64,000 nucleotides of DNA from Denitrobaculum tricleocarpae (GTDB taxonomy: Bacteria; Pseudomonadota; Alphaproteobacteria; Kiloniellales; Kiloniellaceae): contig NZ_ML660058.1 in assembly GCF_007004665.1 (NCBI RefSeq), positions 1 through 64,000 on the forward strand, read 5' to 3'. The notes beneath the pieces were generated by a model that saw only the letters and a list, made by a program, of their open reading frames with translations, did not search any database and had not been told where the DNA came from. The position numbers and the translations under genes were made by a program. Shown here piece after piece: positions 1-8,200 of the stretch (the first letter of the stretch is position 1; each line of letters starts with the position of its first letter).

Positions 1-113
1 TGTTCTGCAGGCTCAAGGATTTCAGGAGGATAGCGACCCGCTACGACAAGCGTGCCGACACCTTCCTCGCGGCCATATGCCTCGCCGCTTCCATCACTTG
101 GTGGATCAATTGA
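1..113 (+). CDS. IS5-family transposase, C-terminal end (partial)
   Basis: Frame 3 is open from the window edge to a TGA at 111-113. It encodes a basic/aromatic tail (RLKDFRRIATRYDK, later ITWWIN) typical of the end of the DDE transposase (second ORF) of IS5/IS427-group elements. The catalytic domain lies outside the window, so it is unknown whether the element is intact. The bases straight after the stop (GAGTCCCGACCCTAG, 112-126) look like the terminal inverted repeat of such elements, which would put the IS end at about 125. This is family recognition from a short tail. Confidence 0.72.
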   Translation, partial: FCRLKDFRRIATRYDKRADTFLAAICLAASITWWIN

Positions 114-127
114 GTCCCGACCCTAGA

Positions 128-158
128 GAAGGGCGAGACTTTTTTTGTCTCGCCCTTC
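128..158. terminator. Hairpin between IS end and outer-membrane gene
   Basis: An 11-bp perfect stem, AAGGGCGAGAC at 129-139 pairing with GTCTCGCCCTT at 147-157, encloses a T-rich loop. It sits just past the stop of the minus-strand gene at 186 and just past the transposase stop, so it could end transcription from both sides. The tracts beyond the stem are only pyrimidine-rich, not a clean T-run. Confidence 0.6.
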
Positions 159-185
159 GTTCCTCTCTTACATAGAGAGCGGGTC

Positions 186-1157
186 TTACATCGACAGCAC
201 GAGGTCGAAGTAGACGCGGTAATCGAAGATGCTGTCGTCCTTGTCGGTGATCGGCGTTTCCGCGCCGAGGCCGAGCTGGATGTTGTCATCGAAGCGGTAG
301 CGGAAGCCGCCGCCGACGGTGACCGTGGTGCCGCGGTCGTCGCTGCCGAAGTTCAGCACATCGACGCCGTCGAGCTTGCCGAGCGCGCCGGTCAGGCGTT
401 CGCCGCGGGTGATCGGGGTGAAGCCGTTCATTTCCACGATCGGGAAGAAATCGGGGAAGAGTTCGTAGTCACCATGGACCGAATAGTGGAGGATGGAGGT
501 GTCCTCTTCCGTATCGAGCGCCATGTTCGCGCCGATACTGGCCTGAAGCCCGAAGTCGCCGAAGGTCGTGGCGCCGGTCAGGAAGGGGTTGAGGAAGCCG
601 TCGCCGTCGCCCTGTAGTTCGATGCCGCCGGTCTCCAGATCGTTGATCGGGATCTCATAACGCAGGCCCGCGGTCAGAAGAGTTTCGTCTTCCGGCTTGG
701 AGATAATGGCGTACTTGAAGCCCAGCGTGAGGTTTGCGAAACCGGATTCGTCCTCGAGGACTTCGTCGAACTGGAAGTCGGCATAGCCGTCCTTGGTGGC
801 GATCAAACCCAGGCGGTCGGTAATCGCGAGCCGCAGCTGCAGGGCGACCAGGTTGACATCGCCGCCACCTGTGACGAATTCATCGGGCAGCCGGTGGTAA
901 AAGTAAAAGGCGCGCGCTTCGGTCGTGATGTAGGGGGTCTCGTTAAAGATCGGGTTGGTCAGCGGGGCGACGTAGCGGCTGTGTTTGCCTTCGCCCAAAG
1001 ATCCTTCGAGATCGAAACCGAAGGGATTGAAAGTATCGTCGGCGGCAAGGGCGGTCTGAGGCACAGCGCTTGCCGCAAGCAGAAACGATGCTGCGGCGAT
1101 CCGGGGCACTGCTGTTGTCACGGCCCGGGTCACCGCATCGCAAAGTCGATTGGTCAT
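186..1157 (-). CDS. Outer-membrane beta-barrel protein, phenol MetA/transporter-like
   Basis: A 323-residue exported protein. The N-terminus has a basic stretch, a hydrophobic core and a probable signal-peptidase site after ALA (around residue 39, before ADDTFNPFG). The rest alternates polar and hydrophobic residues with many Gly and aromatic residues, and ends in LVLSM-type strand residues, as in outer-membrane barrels. Strand patterns such as LTLGFKYAI and VGGGFRYRF resemble the MetA-like/putative transporter barrel family (PF13557 type). No substrate can be read from the sequence. It stands alone, with a 400-bp upstream region holding possible regulator sites and a hairpin downstream. Confidence is good for an outer-membrane protein and moderate for the family. 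Confidence 0.7.
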   Translation of the reverse strand: MTNRLCDAVTRAVTTAVPRIAAASFLLAASAVPQTALAADDTFNPFGFDLEGSLGEGKHSRYVAPLTNPIFNETPYITTEARAFYFYHRLPDEFVTGGGDVNLVALQLRLAITDRLGLIATKDGYADFQFDEVLEDESGFANLTLGFKYAIISKPEDETLLTAGLRYEIPINDLETGGIELQGDGDGFLNPFLTGATTFGDFGLQASIGANMALDTEEDTSILHYSVHGDYELFPDFFPIVEMNGFTPITRGERLTGALGKLDGVDVLNFGSDDRGTTVTVGGGFRYRFDDNIQLGLGAETPITDKDDSIFDYRVYFDLVLSM

Positions 1158-1376
1158 GTCTTCTCCGTTTTATTCGGACCCCTGTGTCGGGACCGCGCAA
1201 TGGACGTTCAGGTGCATGCGCCACGAAACGATCTTCATGCCCTGCCTTGCACAGCCATGGATTACCAAGAGTTGTGCGTGCGATGACAGGGCATCATGAT
1301 TCTAGAAAGACCAACCTCCAGCAGATTGCCGACTCGAGGCGCTTGTAAATAAAAGGAGAAATTCGGGGCGTGGACA

Positions 1377-1390
1377 TTGATACAGGTCAA
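1377..1390. promoter_or_regulatory. FNR/CRP-type box upstream of the outer-membrane gene
   Basis: TTGATACAGGTCAA matches the TTGAT-N4-ATCAA dyad of FNR/FixK/Dnr regulators at all but one half-site base. It lies about 220 bp upstream of the start codon at 1157, so any role would imply a long leader. The remaining 1158-1562 region carries no gene I can support. Confidence 0.35.
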
Positions 1391-1428
1391 GCTGTGGTTC
1401 GGAAATGACAACGCCTGGTTAAAAAAGA

Positions 1429-1475
1429 TGTTTAAACGCGGATGTGGCCCAACCAAAGAGGGGTTTGTTTAAACG
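1429..1475. repeat. Pair of TGTTTAAACG direct repeats
   Basis: The 10-mer TGTTTAAACG, containing the palindrome GTTTAAAC, occurs at 1429-1438 and again at 1466-1475, 37 bp apart. The AT-rich palindromes may be binding sites for a dimeric regulator. Function is not known. Confidence 0.4.
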
Positions 1476-1511
1476 ATCCGGAAAATCCGCACCTTGAGCT
1501 TTGCGAGGCAA

Positions 1512-1543
1512 AATGGATGAGGTGACTGCGAGCCTCATCCATT
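1512..1543 (-). terminator. Terminator downstream of dctM
   Basis: A perfect 11-bp stem, AATGGATGAGG (1512-1522) with CCTCATCCATT (1533-1543), lies 20 bp past the stop of the TRAP large permease gene and probably ends the operon. Confidence 0.6.
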
Positions 1544-1562
1544 AATTTCCGGGATCGAGGAT

Positions 1563-2882
1563 CTAACGCCCGGTGATGCCAGGAAACGCAATCAACATCG
1601 CGACGGCAAGGATCTGCAAGCAGATAAATGGCAGCAGTGAGCGGAAGATCGTCGCAAGCGAGATATCCGGTGGCGCGACACTTTTCAGATAGAAGGCAGC
1701 CGGCCCAAACGGCGGCGACAGGAAGCTCACCTGCATGTTCATGGCAAAGAGAACGCCAAACCACACGGGATCATAGCCAAGCGTGATGATCACCGGTACA
1801 AAGATCGGCATCGTCAGCAATGCGATGCCGACCCAATCCAGGAACATGCCCAAAATGAAGAGAATGAGCATCATGAAGAGCAGGACAATCGTCGGGTTCT
1901 CGGAGATGCCGGTGATCAGGCCCGATACGAAGTTGATCCCGCCCATCAGATTGAAAACGCCGACAAGAGCGCTCGCACCGATACCGATCCACACGATCAT
2001 ACCGACGGTTCTCAGCGCTTGAAGGGCGGCACCCTTTAACATTCCAAAGGAAAATTCACCGCGAACGAGTGTCGAGAGAATGACTCCGAAGACGCCGACG
2101 GCAGATGCTTCCGTGACACTGGCAATGCCGCCATAGATCGAACCCAAGACACCGACAACAACCATCATCGGGAGGATAAGACCTTTCAACAGCTTCAATT
2201 TCTGCGCCGTGGTGAGATCGTCGTCTTCCGATGGGATGGGCGCGAGTTGTGGGTTCATGTATGCGCGGATAAGGATGTAGGTGACATAAAAGCCCGCAAG
2301 CATCAGTCCCGGCAGAAAGGCGGCGGTAAATAGGTCTCCGATAGAGACATTTGCGGTCAGGCCGTAAATAATCAGAACGATGGACGGCGGAACCATTGTG
2401 CCCAGAGCGCCGCCGGCGCAAACAACCCCGATCGCGAGATGTTTGTCGTAGCCCAGACGCAGCATCTGCGGCAGGGCGACAAGGCCGAGCAGCACGACTT
2501 CTCCGCCGATAATTCCAGACATCGCCGCCAGGATCACGGCCACCGCAATGGTCTGAATGGCGACACCGCCCCGCAGGCGGCCGCCGACAATCTTCATGGC
2601 GTCAAACAGGTCCCGCGCGATACCGGAGCGATCCAGGATGGCTGCCATCAGCACGAACATCGGCACCGAAACAAACACGAAGGAGGATACAAACGAGAAG
2701 ATGTTGCTGGTGATGAGCGGGACGACAGTGGGGCCGAACCAGCCCAGTGCAAAAATCAACGCCACCATCAAGGTGACATATGCGAGCGGCATGCCCGTGA
2801 GCAGAAGCAGCATAAGTACGATGAACATGACAAGGGTGCCATATTCGATACCGAGCGCTTGGAAAGAGCCGAAGATTTCCAT
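1563..2882 (-). CDS. dctM: TRAP transporter large permease (DctM)
   Basis: A 439-residue, highly hydrophobic protein with about twelve membrane segments. It matches the DctM/ITT family: a long N-terminal membrane pair, an IIGGEVVLLGLVALPQML segment, GALGTMVPPSIVLIIYG in the transport core, and a C-terminal SPPFGPAAFYLK motif. It forms the ion-driven channel of a TRAP uptake system with DctQ and the periplasmic DctP. Its ATG overlaps the TGA of dctQ (ATGA at 2881-2884), so translation is coupled. Neighbouring gluconokinase and GntR-type repressor genes suggest a hexonate substrate such as gluconate; that is inference. Confidence 0.95.
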   Translation of the reverse strand: MEIFGSFQALGIEYGTLVMFIVLMLLLLTGMPLAYVTLMVALIFALGWFGPTVVPLITSNIFSFVSSFVFVSVPMFVLMAAILDRSGIARDLFDAMKIVGGRLRGGVAIQTIAVAVILAAMSGIIGGEVVLLGLVALPQMLRLGYDKHLAIGVVCAGGALGTMVPPSIVLIIYGLTANVSIGDLFTAAFLPGLMLAGFYVTYILIRAYMNPQLAPIPSEDDDLTTAQKLKLLKGLILPMMVVVGVLGSIYGGIASVTEASAVGVFGVILSTLVRGEFSFGMLKGAALQALRTVGMIVWIGIGASALVGVFNLMGGINFVSGLITGISENPTIVLLFMMLILFILGMFLDWVGIALLTMPIFVPVIITLGYDPVWFGVLFAMNMQVSFLSPPFGPAAFYLKSVAPPDISLATIFRSLLPFICLQILAVAMLIAFPGITGR

Positions 2883-3454
2883 CAGCTTTGCGCCTCACCT
2901 GGCTTCTTCCGGGCATAGTTGTAGGCCAGAATGAGGAACTGGACGCACATGATGCTCATGATGATGAACAGCGAAACCTTTACCAGGCCGGGATAAACCG
3001 GATCCCACGCGCTGCCGGACCGCTCCAGCCGGAACGTGCCGTCGGGCATAAATGCGGCGCGCTGGACCATGATCCAGGACGCCCACGCGAACATGCCGCA
3101 GGCGGCTGCGCTTATAATTGAAATCGCAATGTTTAGAATCCGTCGCACGCGCGGCGGCACAAAGTCGTATATCAGAACGACTCTGATGTGCTGATCCCGT
3201 GCCGCGCAGTAGAGCCCGCCGTAAATGAAGGCCATGCCGCAGATGAAGATGGTCGTCTCATGCGCCCAGATTGTCGGGGCATTGAAGAGATAGCGGAGGA
3301 TGACTTCATTGATGAGGATCGCCATCGAGAGAACGATGCCGATGGCGAAAACGATTCCTGTTTTGTCGATGATGCGTCCCAGGAAGCCGGCTTCCGCAAT
3401 GGAGCCCGGGTCATCATGATGGCGCGCTCCGCCCGGATTTTCTTTTTCCGTCAT
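2882..3454 (-). CDS. dctQ: TRAP transporter small permease (DctQ)
   Basis: A protein of about 190 residues with four predicted membrane helices, the usual DctQ size. The characteristic segment after helix 1 (NEVILRYLFNAPTIWAHE) is present. I place the start at the ATG at 3454 (MTEKENPGG), which has a GGGA about 7 bases upstream; a TTG at 3466 is also in frame but abuts the T-run of the preceding terminator. It lies between dctP and dctM and overlaps dctM by one base. Expression probably depends on read-through of the hairpin at 3471-3515. Confidence 0.92.
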   Translation of the reverse strand: MTEKENPGGARHHDDPGSIAEAGFLGRIIDKTGIVFAIGIVLSMAILINEVILRYLFNAPTIWAHETTIFICGMAFIYGGLYCAARDQHIRVVLIYDFVPPRVRRILNIAISIISAAACGMFAWASWIMVQRAAFMPDGTFRLERSGSAWDPVYPGLVKVSLFIIMSIMCVQFLILAYNYARKKPGEAQS

Positions 3455-3470
3455 TCTGTTTCCCAACTAC

Positions 3471-3515
3471 AAAAAAAGCGGGCTGCCCAAGGCGCTTTGG
3501 TGCGCGGGCAGCCCG
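3471..3515 (-). terminator. Intrinsic terminator/attenuator between dctP and dctQ
   Basis: On the minus strand a 10-bp GC stem (GGGCAGCCCG at 3506-3515 with CGGGCTGCCC at 3479-3488) is followed at once by seven Ts (3477-3471). This is a textbook intrinsic terminator placed after dctP and before dctQ. It would let the periplasmic binding protein be made in excess over the membrane subunits. Confidence 0.85.
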
Positions 3516-3539
3516 GCAAATCTTTGCGAAGACTGCGTC

Positions 3540-4562
3540 TTATTTGATCAGGCCATTTTCTTCCAGGTAGCTGGTCAATACATCGTAAACGCGCTGAGCA
3601 TTCTTTGAACGCTCGGCAACCTTGACCCACTGCGATGCCGCGATCTTTCTGAACTTGGCGCGCTCTTCCGCCGGCCAATCGGTCACGGTTACCTTGCCGC
3701 CGGCCTTTGCAGCTTCAACAGCTTCCTTATCCTTTGCGGCCAGAGCGGCCACTTGAGAAAGCGCGAACTCGTTTACGGCTTCCGTGATCGCGGTCTGTGT
3801 CTCGGCGTCCAGTGAGTCCCATTTTGCCTTGTTCATTGAAACCTCAACGAGCGGCATTGAGTGGAAGCCCGGATATACAGGGTTTGAAGCCACGTCATGC
3901 AGGCCCTGGGATGCATTGGTGGAGAAGACCGAGTAGTCCGCAGCTTCGATCACGCCCTTGTCGAGAGAGGTGAAAACCTCGGAACCCGGCAGGTTAACAG
4001 GGGAGGCGCCAGCCGCGGCGAAGACCTGCTGAACCAGACCCTCGGGTGCGCGCATCTTAAGGCCCTTCAGATCGTCGACGCCATTGAGAGGCTTTTTGGA
4101 AACGAAGGCTTCCAGGCCGGGGGTCGTTGCGCCGATGAACTGGAGACCGTAGGGGTTCATGAGCTCGTTCATGAGCTCCTTGCCGCCACCCTTGTTCATG
4201 AAATCGAACATCTCTTGCGGGGCGGACCAGGCGCCGACAGGATTGGCGATCAGGCCGAACGCCGGGTCTTTGCCTGAGAAGTAGGAGGTGTCGGTGATGT
4301 GGCCATCAAGGATGCCGCCGGCAATCGCATCCTGGGTCTCGGTATGGGCGACAATGGATTTGACCGGCAGCAGTTCGATGGCAACCTTGCCGTTTGTTTT
4401 CTCTTTAACCAGCTCGGCCCAGCCCTGCTGCAGAATGAAGTTAGGATTGCCTGACGGATCCGAAGACTGGAACTTCAGTGTCATATCCGCCGCAAATGCG
4501 GAGGTCGACAGGGCAGCAAAAACGACCGAGGCCGCTGCCGCTTTTGTGAAGTTTTTCAACAT
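3540..4562 (-). CDS. dctP: TRAP transporter periplasmic binding protein (DctP)
   Basis: A 340-residue protein with a clear signal peptide (hydrophobic core, cleavage after AFA near residue 24) and the DctP fold signature: MTLKFQSSD at the start, a central GLKMRAPEG segment with the conserved Arg that binds the carboxylate, and an FTSLDKGVIEAADY motif. It captures an organic acid in the periplasm and delivers it to DctQM. It is first in the dctP-dctQ-dctM order, with a strong terminator behind it. The adjacent gluconokinase (14 bp upstream) suggests gluconate or a related sugar acid. Family assignment is secure; the ligand is inferred. Confidence 0.94.
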   Translation of the reverse strand: MLKNFTKAAAASVVFAALSTSAFAADMTLKFQSSDPSGNPNFILQQGWAELVKEKTNGKVAIELLPVKSIVAHTETQDAIAGGILDGHITDTSYFSGKDPAFGLIANPVGAWSAPQEMFDFMNKGGGKELMNELMNPYGLQFIGATTPGLEAFVSKKPLNGVDDLKGLKMRAPEGLVQQVFAAAGASPVNLPGSEVFTSLDKGVIEAADYSVFSTNASQGLHDVASNPVYPGFHSMPLVEVSMNKAKWDSLDAETQTAITEAVNEFALSQVAALAAKDKEAVEAAKAGGKVTVTDWPAEERAKFRKIAASQWVKVAERSKNAQRVYDVLTSYLEENGLIK

Positions 4563-4576
4563 GCGTTTTTTCTCCC

Positions 4577-5149
4577 TTACATATGTTTTCGGTGAAGATC
4601 GCGGTGAGCGTTCAGAGCGATTGCTTCATTGGAGGCAGCGTTTGAGGCTGCCACAAATCTCAGAGCCCGGCTTGTAAGTGCGTCTAACGGGTCTGAAAAA
4701 TCGAGTGCGAGGCCAGGCTCATCGTTTGACAGTGGTTGCAGAATTTCCAGTTGGCTGTCGAGCAGACCCGCGCCGACGAAGTGCCCTTTGCGCGCGGCAA
4801 GGCGCTGCGCAAGCAGTTCGCGCGAACCGGCCAGGTGCAGAAAGGTCAAACCTTCAACCCGCGCGCGGAGATGGTCCCGGTAAGATCGTTTCAAGGCTGA
4901 ACAAGCTGCAATGGCAGGGGATGAAAGCCTGTTCATTTCCCTTGCGATTCCGTCCAGCCAGGGCAGGCGGTCATCGTCGGTCAGGGGGACATTCGACGAC
5001 ATTTTCGCTTTTGCCTGGGGGGTGTGGTGGTCGTCAGCCTCGACGAAGACTGCCCCGAAATGCGCGGAGAGCGCCTTGGCCAGAGTCGTTTTTCCGGAGC
5101 CGCAGACACCCATCACAACAATCGGCGGGTTCACGCGTGAGGTCGTCAT
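4577..5149 (-). CDS. gntK: Gluconokinase (GntK)
   Basis: A 190-residue P-loop kinase of the thermoresistant gluconokinase type, phosphorylating D-gluconate to 6-phosphogluconate with ATP in the cytoplasm. Visible are the Walker A motif GVCGSGKTT (residues about 14-22), the EADDHHTPQAKAKM substrate region, the PLTDDDRLPWL segment and ACSALKRSYRD, all diagnostic of the family. Length fits. It is the first gene of the minus-strand run gntK-dctP-dctQ-dctM, and a LacI-type repressor diverges from it across a palindromic operator, so transport and phosphorylation are probably induced together. Confidence 0.94.
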   Translation of the reverse strand: MTTSRVNPPIVVMGVCGSGKTTLAKALSAHFGAVFVEADDHHTPQAKAKMSSNVPLTDDDRLPWLDGIAREMNRLSSPAIAACSALKRSYRDHLRARVEGLTFLHLAGSRELLAQRLAARKGHFVGAGLLDSQLEILQPLSNDEPGLALDFSDPLDALTSRALRFVAASNAASNEAIALNAHRDLHRKHM

Positions 5150-5198
5150 TGAGAAACTTCCAATTATGCAGCGACAATACTCGGTCTATCGCGCTGAC

Positions 5199-5233
5199 AT
5201 ACTTGATGTTTGCGCAAACATTTTGTCAAGTAT
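5199..5233. promoter_or_regulatory. Divergent promoter/operator between gntK and the LacI repressor
   Basis: A perfect 16-bp palindrome, ATGTTTGCGCAAACAT (5206-5221), has the central CG expected of LacI-family operators. It sits inside a second inverted repeat, ATACTTGA (5199-5206) with TCAAGTAT (5226-5233). On the minus strand TTGACA (5227-5222) forms a -35 box with the palindrome filling the spacer, so repressor binding would block gntK transcription; TTGATG on the plus strand could serve the repressor gene. Nothing here was measured. Confidence 0.7.
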
Positions 5234-5280
5234 CAATTTCCAGGATATGTTGTGTGCATAAAGAGTGGAAAGCTAATTTA

Positions 5281-6306
5281 TTGAAAAAAATAGATAATTA
5301 TAGACCAACGCTGGCCGATGTTGCTGCGGAAGCTGATGTTAGCGCTATGACTGTGTCGCGTGCCCTGCGCGAGCCTGGCCGGGTTTCCGAGGAAACACGC
5401 AATCGGATTAATGCTGCCATCGAAAAACTGGGTTACGTTCCGGATCCCGCTGCGCGCACGCTGGCCGCGAAGCGCTCGGACATTATAGGGGTCATCGTGC
5501 CGTCGGTTACCAACAGCGTGTTTTCGGATGTCATGAACGGAATCTACTCCGTGGCGGAAAACACGCCCTACCAAATCCAGTTCGGCAATTCCCATTACTC
5601 ACCGATCGAGGAGGAGCGGCTGCTGCGAACCTTCCTGGGCCAAAAGCCCGTGGGGCTTATCGTTTCGGGCATCGATCAAACGCCAACCTCAAAGGCACTG
5701 CTCGAGAAAGCCCCTTGCCGGGTTGTACAGATTATGGAGACCGCGCCCGATCCGATCGACATGATTGTCGGCTTTTCTCACCGTGACAGCGCTGTGGCGG
5801 CCACGCGCCACCTCCTGGATCAGGGATACAAAAAACCGGGGATGCTGGCGGCACGCATGGACCCTCGAGCGCAAAGGCGCGTCGAGGGCTTTCGGCAGGT
5901 TGCGACGGAGAGGGGCCGATGGAACGAAGAGGCTGTTGTGATGACGCCAGCGCGTTCAAGTGTCACGTTGGGTGGACATTTGATGGCTGACCTGCTCTCG
6001 AAGGTCCCGGAGACCGATGCTATCCTCTGCAACAACGACGACCTTGCGTTAGGGGCTTTGTTCGAGTGTCAGCGCCGTGGCATCAAAGTTCCTGAAGATA
6101 TGGGTATTTGCGGCTTTAACGATCTGGAGATGATGGCCGCGGCTTATCCATCCCTGACAAGTGTCCGCACCTTTCGCAGCGAGATTGGCAAGCAAGCCAC
6201 GCATATGCTGCTCGCTGCGCTTTCCGGTGAAGGACCAGCCGAAATGATGCACGATGTCGGTTTTGAGGTGATTGCCCGGCAGAGTACGCAACGCAGGCCA
6301 GGCTAA
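5281..6306 (+). CDS. LacI-family repressor of gluconate use (GntR-like)
   Basis: About 341 residues. The N-terminal LacI helix-turn-helix is clear (LADVAAEADVSAMTVSRAL, then the hinge with YVPDPAARTLA), followed by a periplasmic-binding-protein-like sensor domain (IIGVIVPSVTNSVFSDV through NNDDLALGAL). It most resembles the GNT-I repressor GntR. The start is uncertain: I use the TTG at 5281, preceded by a purine tract AGAGTGGAAAG; a GTG at 5254 is an alternative, and no ATG lies close to the helix-turn-helix. The gene diverges from gntK over the palindrome at 5206, which it probably binds. Confidence 0.88.
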   Translation: MKKIDNYRPTLADVAAEADVSAMTVSRALREPGRVSEETRNRINAAIEKLGYVPDPAARTLAAKRSDIIGVIVPSVTNSVFSDVMNGIYSVAENTPYQIQFGNSHYSPIEEERLLRTFLGQKPVGLIVSGIDQTPTSKALLEKAPCRVVQIMETAPDPIDMIVGFSHRDSAVAATRHLLDQGYKKPGMLAARMDPRAQRRVEGFRQVATERGRWNEEAVVMTPARSSVTLGGHLMADLLSKVPETDAILCNNDDLALGALFECQRRGIKVPEDMGICGFNDLEMMAAAYPSLTSVRTFRSEIGKQATHMLLAALSGEGPAEMMHDVGFEVIARQSTQRRPG

Positions 6307-6407
6307 GACCAAGGCCATTGAGGAACGCGAGGCCGCCACACTGGACCACGAAACCGGGGCAGGTGATCCCCATTGGGCGATGACGCTCTGAGCCTGCAAA
6401 ATAAAGA

Positions 6408-6434
6408 AAGGGCGGCCCCTTGAGAACCGCCCTT
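6408..6434 (-). terminator. Terminator of the PEP-CTERM gene
   Basis: AAGGGCGG (6408-6415) pairs with CCGCCCTT (6427-6434). On the minus strand it is followed by CTTTATTTTG, a T-rich tail. It lies 30 bp past the stop codon at 6465. Confidence 0.75.
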
Positions 6435-6464
6435 CGTAACGTCTCGCCCTCGAAGGGAGAGTGT

Positions 6465-7100
6465 TTAGCCAGCCTTGCGGCGGCGTGTCCAGCCGAGGCC
6501 GACCAGGCCCAGACCCAGCAGCGCCAGCGTGCCGGGTTCCGCAACCGCCACGACCGGGGGAGCAATGTCGTAACTTGTGGCCTGGATTTGGATGCCGAGA
6601 TCGCCAACCGCAGCCGGAAGACAGACGATTCCACCGATGCACCTGATCGTAATCTTCGAGAAGGAAAGGCCATCAAAGAGGGCCGTCAGGTCGTTGGTTT
6701 CGATCTCGAGGGTGTGAAAGGGAAGCGAACGCGCGCCGAGGCTGCCGCCGCTAGCGAAGGCTTCGACCTGGTAAAGCGCATTGCCGACCTGCGGGATGTC
6801 GCGGACCGTCAAGGTCACGTTCGTCACCAATTGCCCGTAGTCGATCGTCATGCTCTCGCGGACGTCCAGAGAATTGTTGTCCTGATCGCCCACGATGCCA
6901 AGGCCACGTTCTCCGATGTAGGATCCTGAAAAGACGTCCGCGGAACCGGTAACCGTCGTTCCGGCGAGTGAAAACGACGGCGCCTGACCGTCAGGAATCG
7001 TGGTGTAGTCAGCGATGATCGCACCGGCATTCGCGTTGCCGAGGCCCAGCAGCATGAGAATCATAGCTGCCATCGCGGTAAGTACTCTGAAGTTAGCCAT
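6465..7100 (-). CDS. PEP-CTERM sorting-domain protein
   Basis: A 211-residue exported protein. Residues 1-25 form a signal peptide ending NANA. The C-terminus (from about 185) has the PEP-CTERM pattern: a short AEPGT motif, a Leu/Gly-rich membrane helix (LALLGLGLVGLGW) and a TRRRKAG basic tail. Such proteins are cut by an exosortase (EpsH/XrtA type) and linked to the cell surface or exopolysaccharide matrix. The first residue of the motif is Ala rather than the usual Pro. No exosortase is in this window. The body is beta-rich with one Cys pair (IRCIGGIVCL). Sorting class is confident; the role is unknown. Confidence 0.88.
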   Translation of the reverse strand: MANFRVLTAMAAMILMLLGLGNANAGAIIADYTTIPDGQAPSFSLAGTTVTGSADVFSGSYIGERGLGIVGDQDNNSLDVRESMTIDYGQLVTNVTLTVRDIPQVGNALYQVEAFASGGSLGARSLPFHTLEIETNDLTALFDGLSFSKITIRCIGGIVCLPAAVGDLGIQIQATSYDIAPPVVAVAEPGTLALLGLGLVGLGWTRRRKAG

Positions 7101-7573
7101 GGTCTATTTCACAGTCTTAAGTCCTCTGCCCAAGGCGCAGAAGCCTCGGTTGGTATTGTTCTAGGGAGTCAGGATGCCGACCATAGCTAACAGCGCGCGA
7201 AGCCGGACAGCCTGTTCGTCCGAAATAAAAGCAAGAATCGCGCCGATTTTAAGTTTATAGTAAAATCAATGGGTTGGTGTTTTTGCGTGTCGCTTGTTCG
7301 ATAAGAGTGTAAAATTTCTCGACCAAATTTGTGTGTTTTAAATTAGTAATATGTGAATATTGTAAATAATTATTGCAGTACTAAAAATCCTGTCGACTTT
7401 TATTTTTACTTAAAAGTAAAAATATTTTACTTCGCGTTGAAATTCGAATATAGGGAAAGTTAATCGACTTCTTCTGGAGCTTACGGAGCATTGATAACTC
7501 TTGCTTTATTGTGCGGAACACAATTTGTACGCGCAGAGTCAGATCCTTCACTAAATCCAAATTTGAAGCGGCT
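7101..7573. other. AT-rich intergenic region, no gene seen
   Basis: This 473-bp stretch is markedly richer in A and T than its surroundings, especially 7240-7460. I see no convincing coding frame; the open frames here lack ribosome-binding sites and family resemblance. It probably holds the promoter of the PEP-CTERM gene near 7100 and the untranslated 3' end of the sox operon. Confidence 0.5.
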
Positions 7574-8200
7574 TCACGCACTAACGGCCACCCCATATTC
7601 CCCCGCCGCGTCCTCGATCCAGCGCCAGAGGTACTCGGCGAAGCTGCTGCGGACGTAGATTTCGAAACTCGGCGTTTCGTCTTCCAGCCGGCGGAAGACC
7701 ACGGCGGCCTTGGCCATGTCGCTCTGGGCGCAGCTACCCGGCGCGAAGACGCTGTCGTGGAAGTCCAGGGTGCAGCCCTTGGCCAGGGTGTCGATGGCGT
7801 TGGGGCCGGAGACGGCGATGCAGCTATAGCCTTCGCCCACATCGGTGACGGCGGCGTGCTGGCCGGTCAGGGCGTCGCGCAGCTTGTCGGCGAGGGGCGG
7901 GGTCTCGTCTTCGCTGATCGCCCACCATTCGTCGGGACCGAGCCACAGCAGCGAAGCGTCTTTACTCGCCGCTGCAGTGTTGGGCGAAGTTGTACTATTA
8001 GGTGTTAGGGGCAGCTCCGCGCCCAGGACGGATTTGGCCGCGTTCTGGAAGGCCTCCGACTTGGGATCGCCGCGCAGGTTGACGATGCGCCGGAAGGGAC
8101 GCTCGGCCATAAGAACGCCCGCATCGCCGGTTTCTTCCGCGGCACGGCTGGGCAGGGCGAGCTGCGAGAGCGGGCTTTGTCTGAGATAGGCCTCAACCAC
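7574..8200 (-). CDS. soxG: Sarcosine oxidase gamma subunit (SoxG)
   Basis: A protein of about 208 residues resembling the gamma subunit of heterotetrameric sarcosine oxidase, a small GcvT-like domain that completes the alpha-beta-gamma-delta complex. Family features include LLWLGPDEWWAI, VTDVGEGYSCIAVSGPNA and a C-terminal YLWRWIEDAA segment. I place the start at the GTG at 8200, because AAGGAG sits 9 bases before it and it overlaps the end of soxA by 8 bp; a TTG at 8233 would add residues of the soxA frame. It is last in soxB-soxD-soxA-soxG. Confidence 0.9.
   Translation of the reverse strand: MVEAYLRQSPLSQLALPSRAAEETGDAGVLMAERPFRRIVNLRGDPKSEAFQNAAKSVLGAELPLTPNSTTSPNTAAASKDASLLWLGPDEWWAISEDETPPLADKLRDALTGQHAAVTDVGEGYSCIAVSGPNAIDTLAKGCTLDFHDSVFAPGSCAQSDMAKAAVVFRRLEDETPSFEIYVRSSFAEYLWRWIEDAAGEYGVAVSA

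Noticed and set aside
4678-5280. N-terminal extension of the LacI-type repressor
   Set aside because: The frame is open but runs antisense through gntK and the operator; LacI proteins begin close to the helix-turn-helix.
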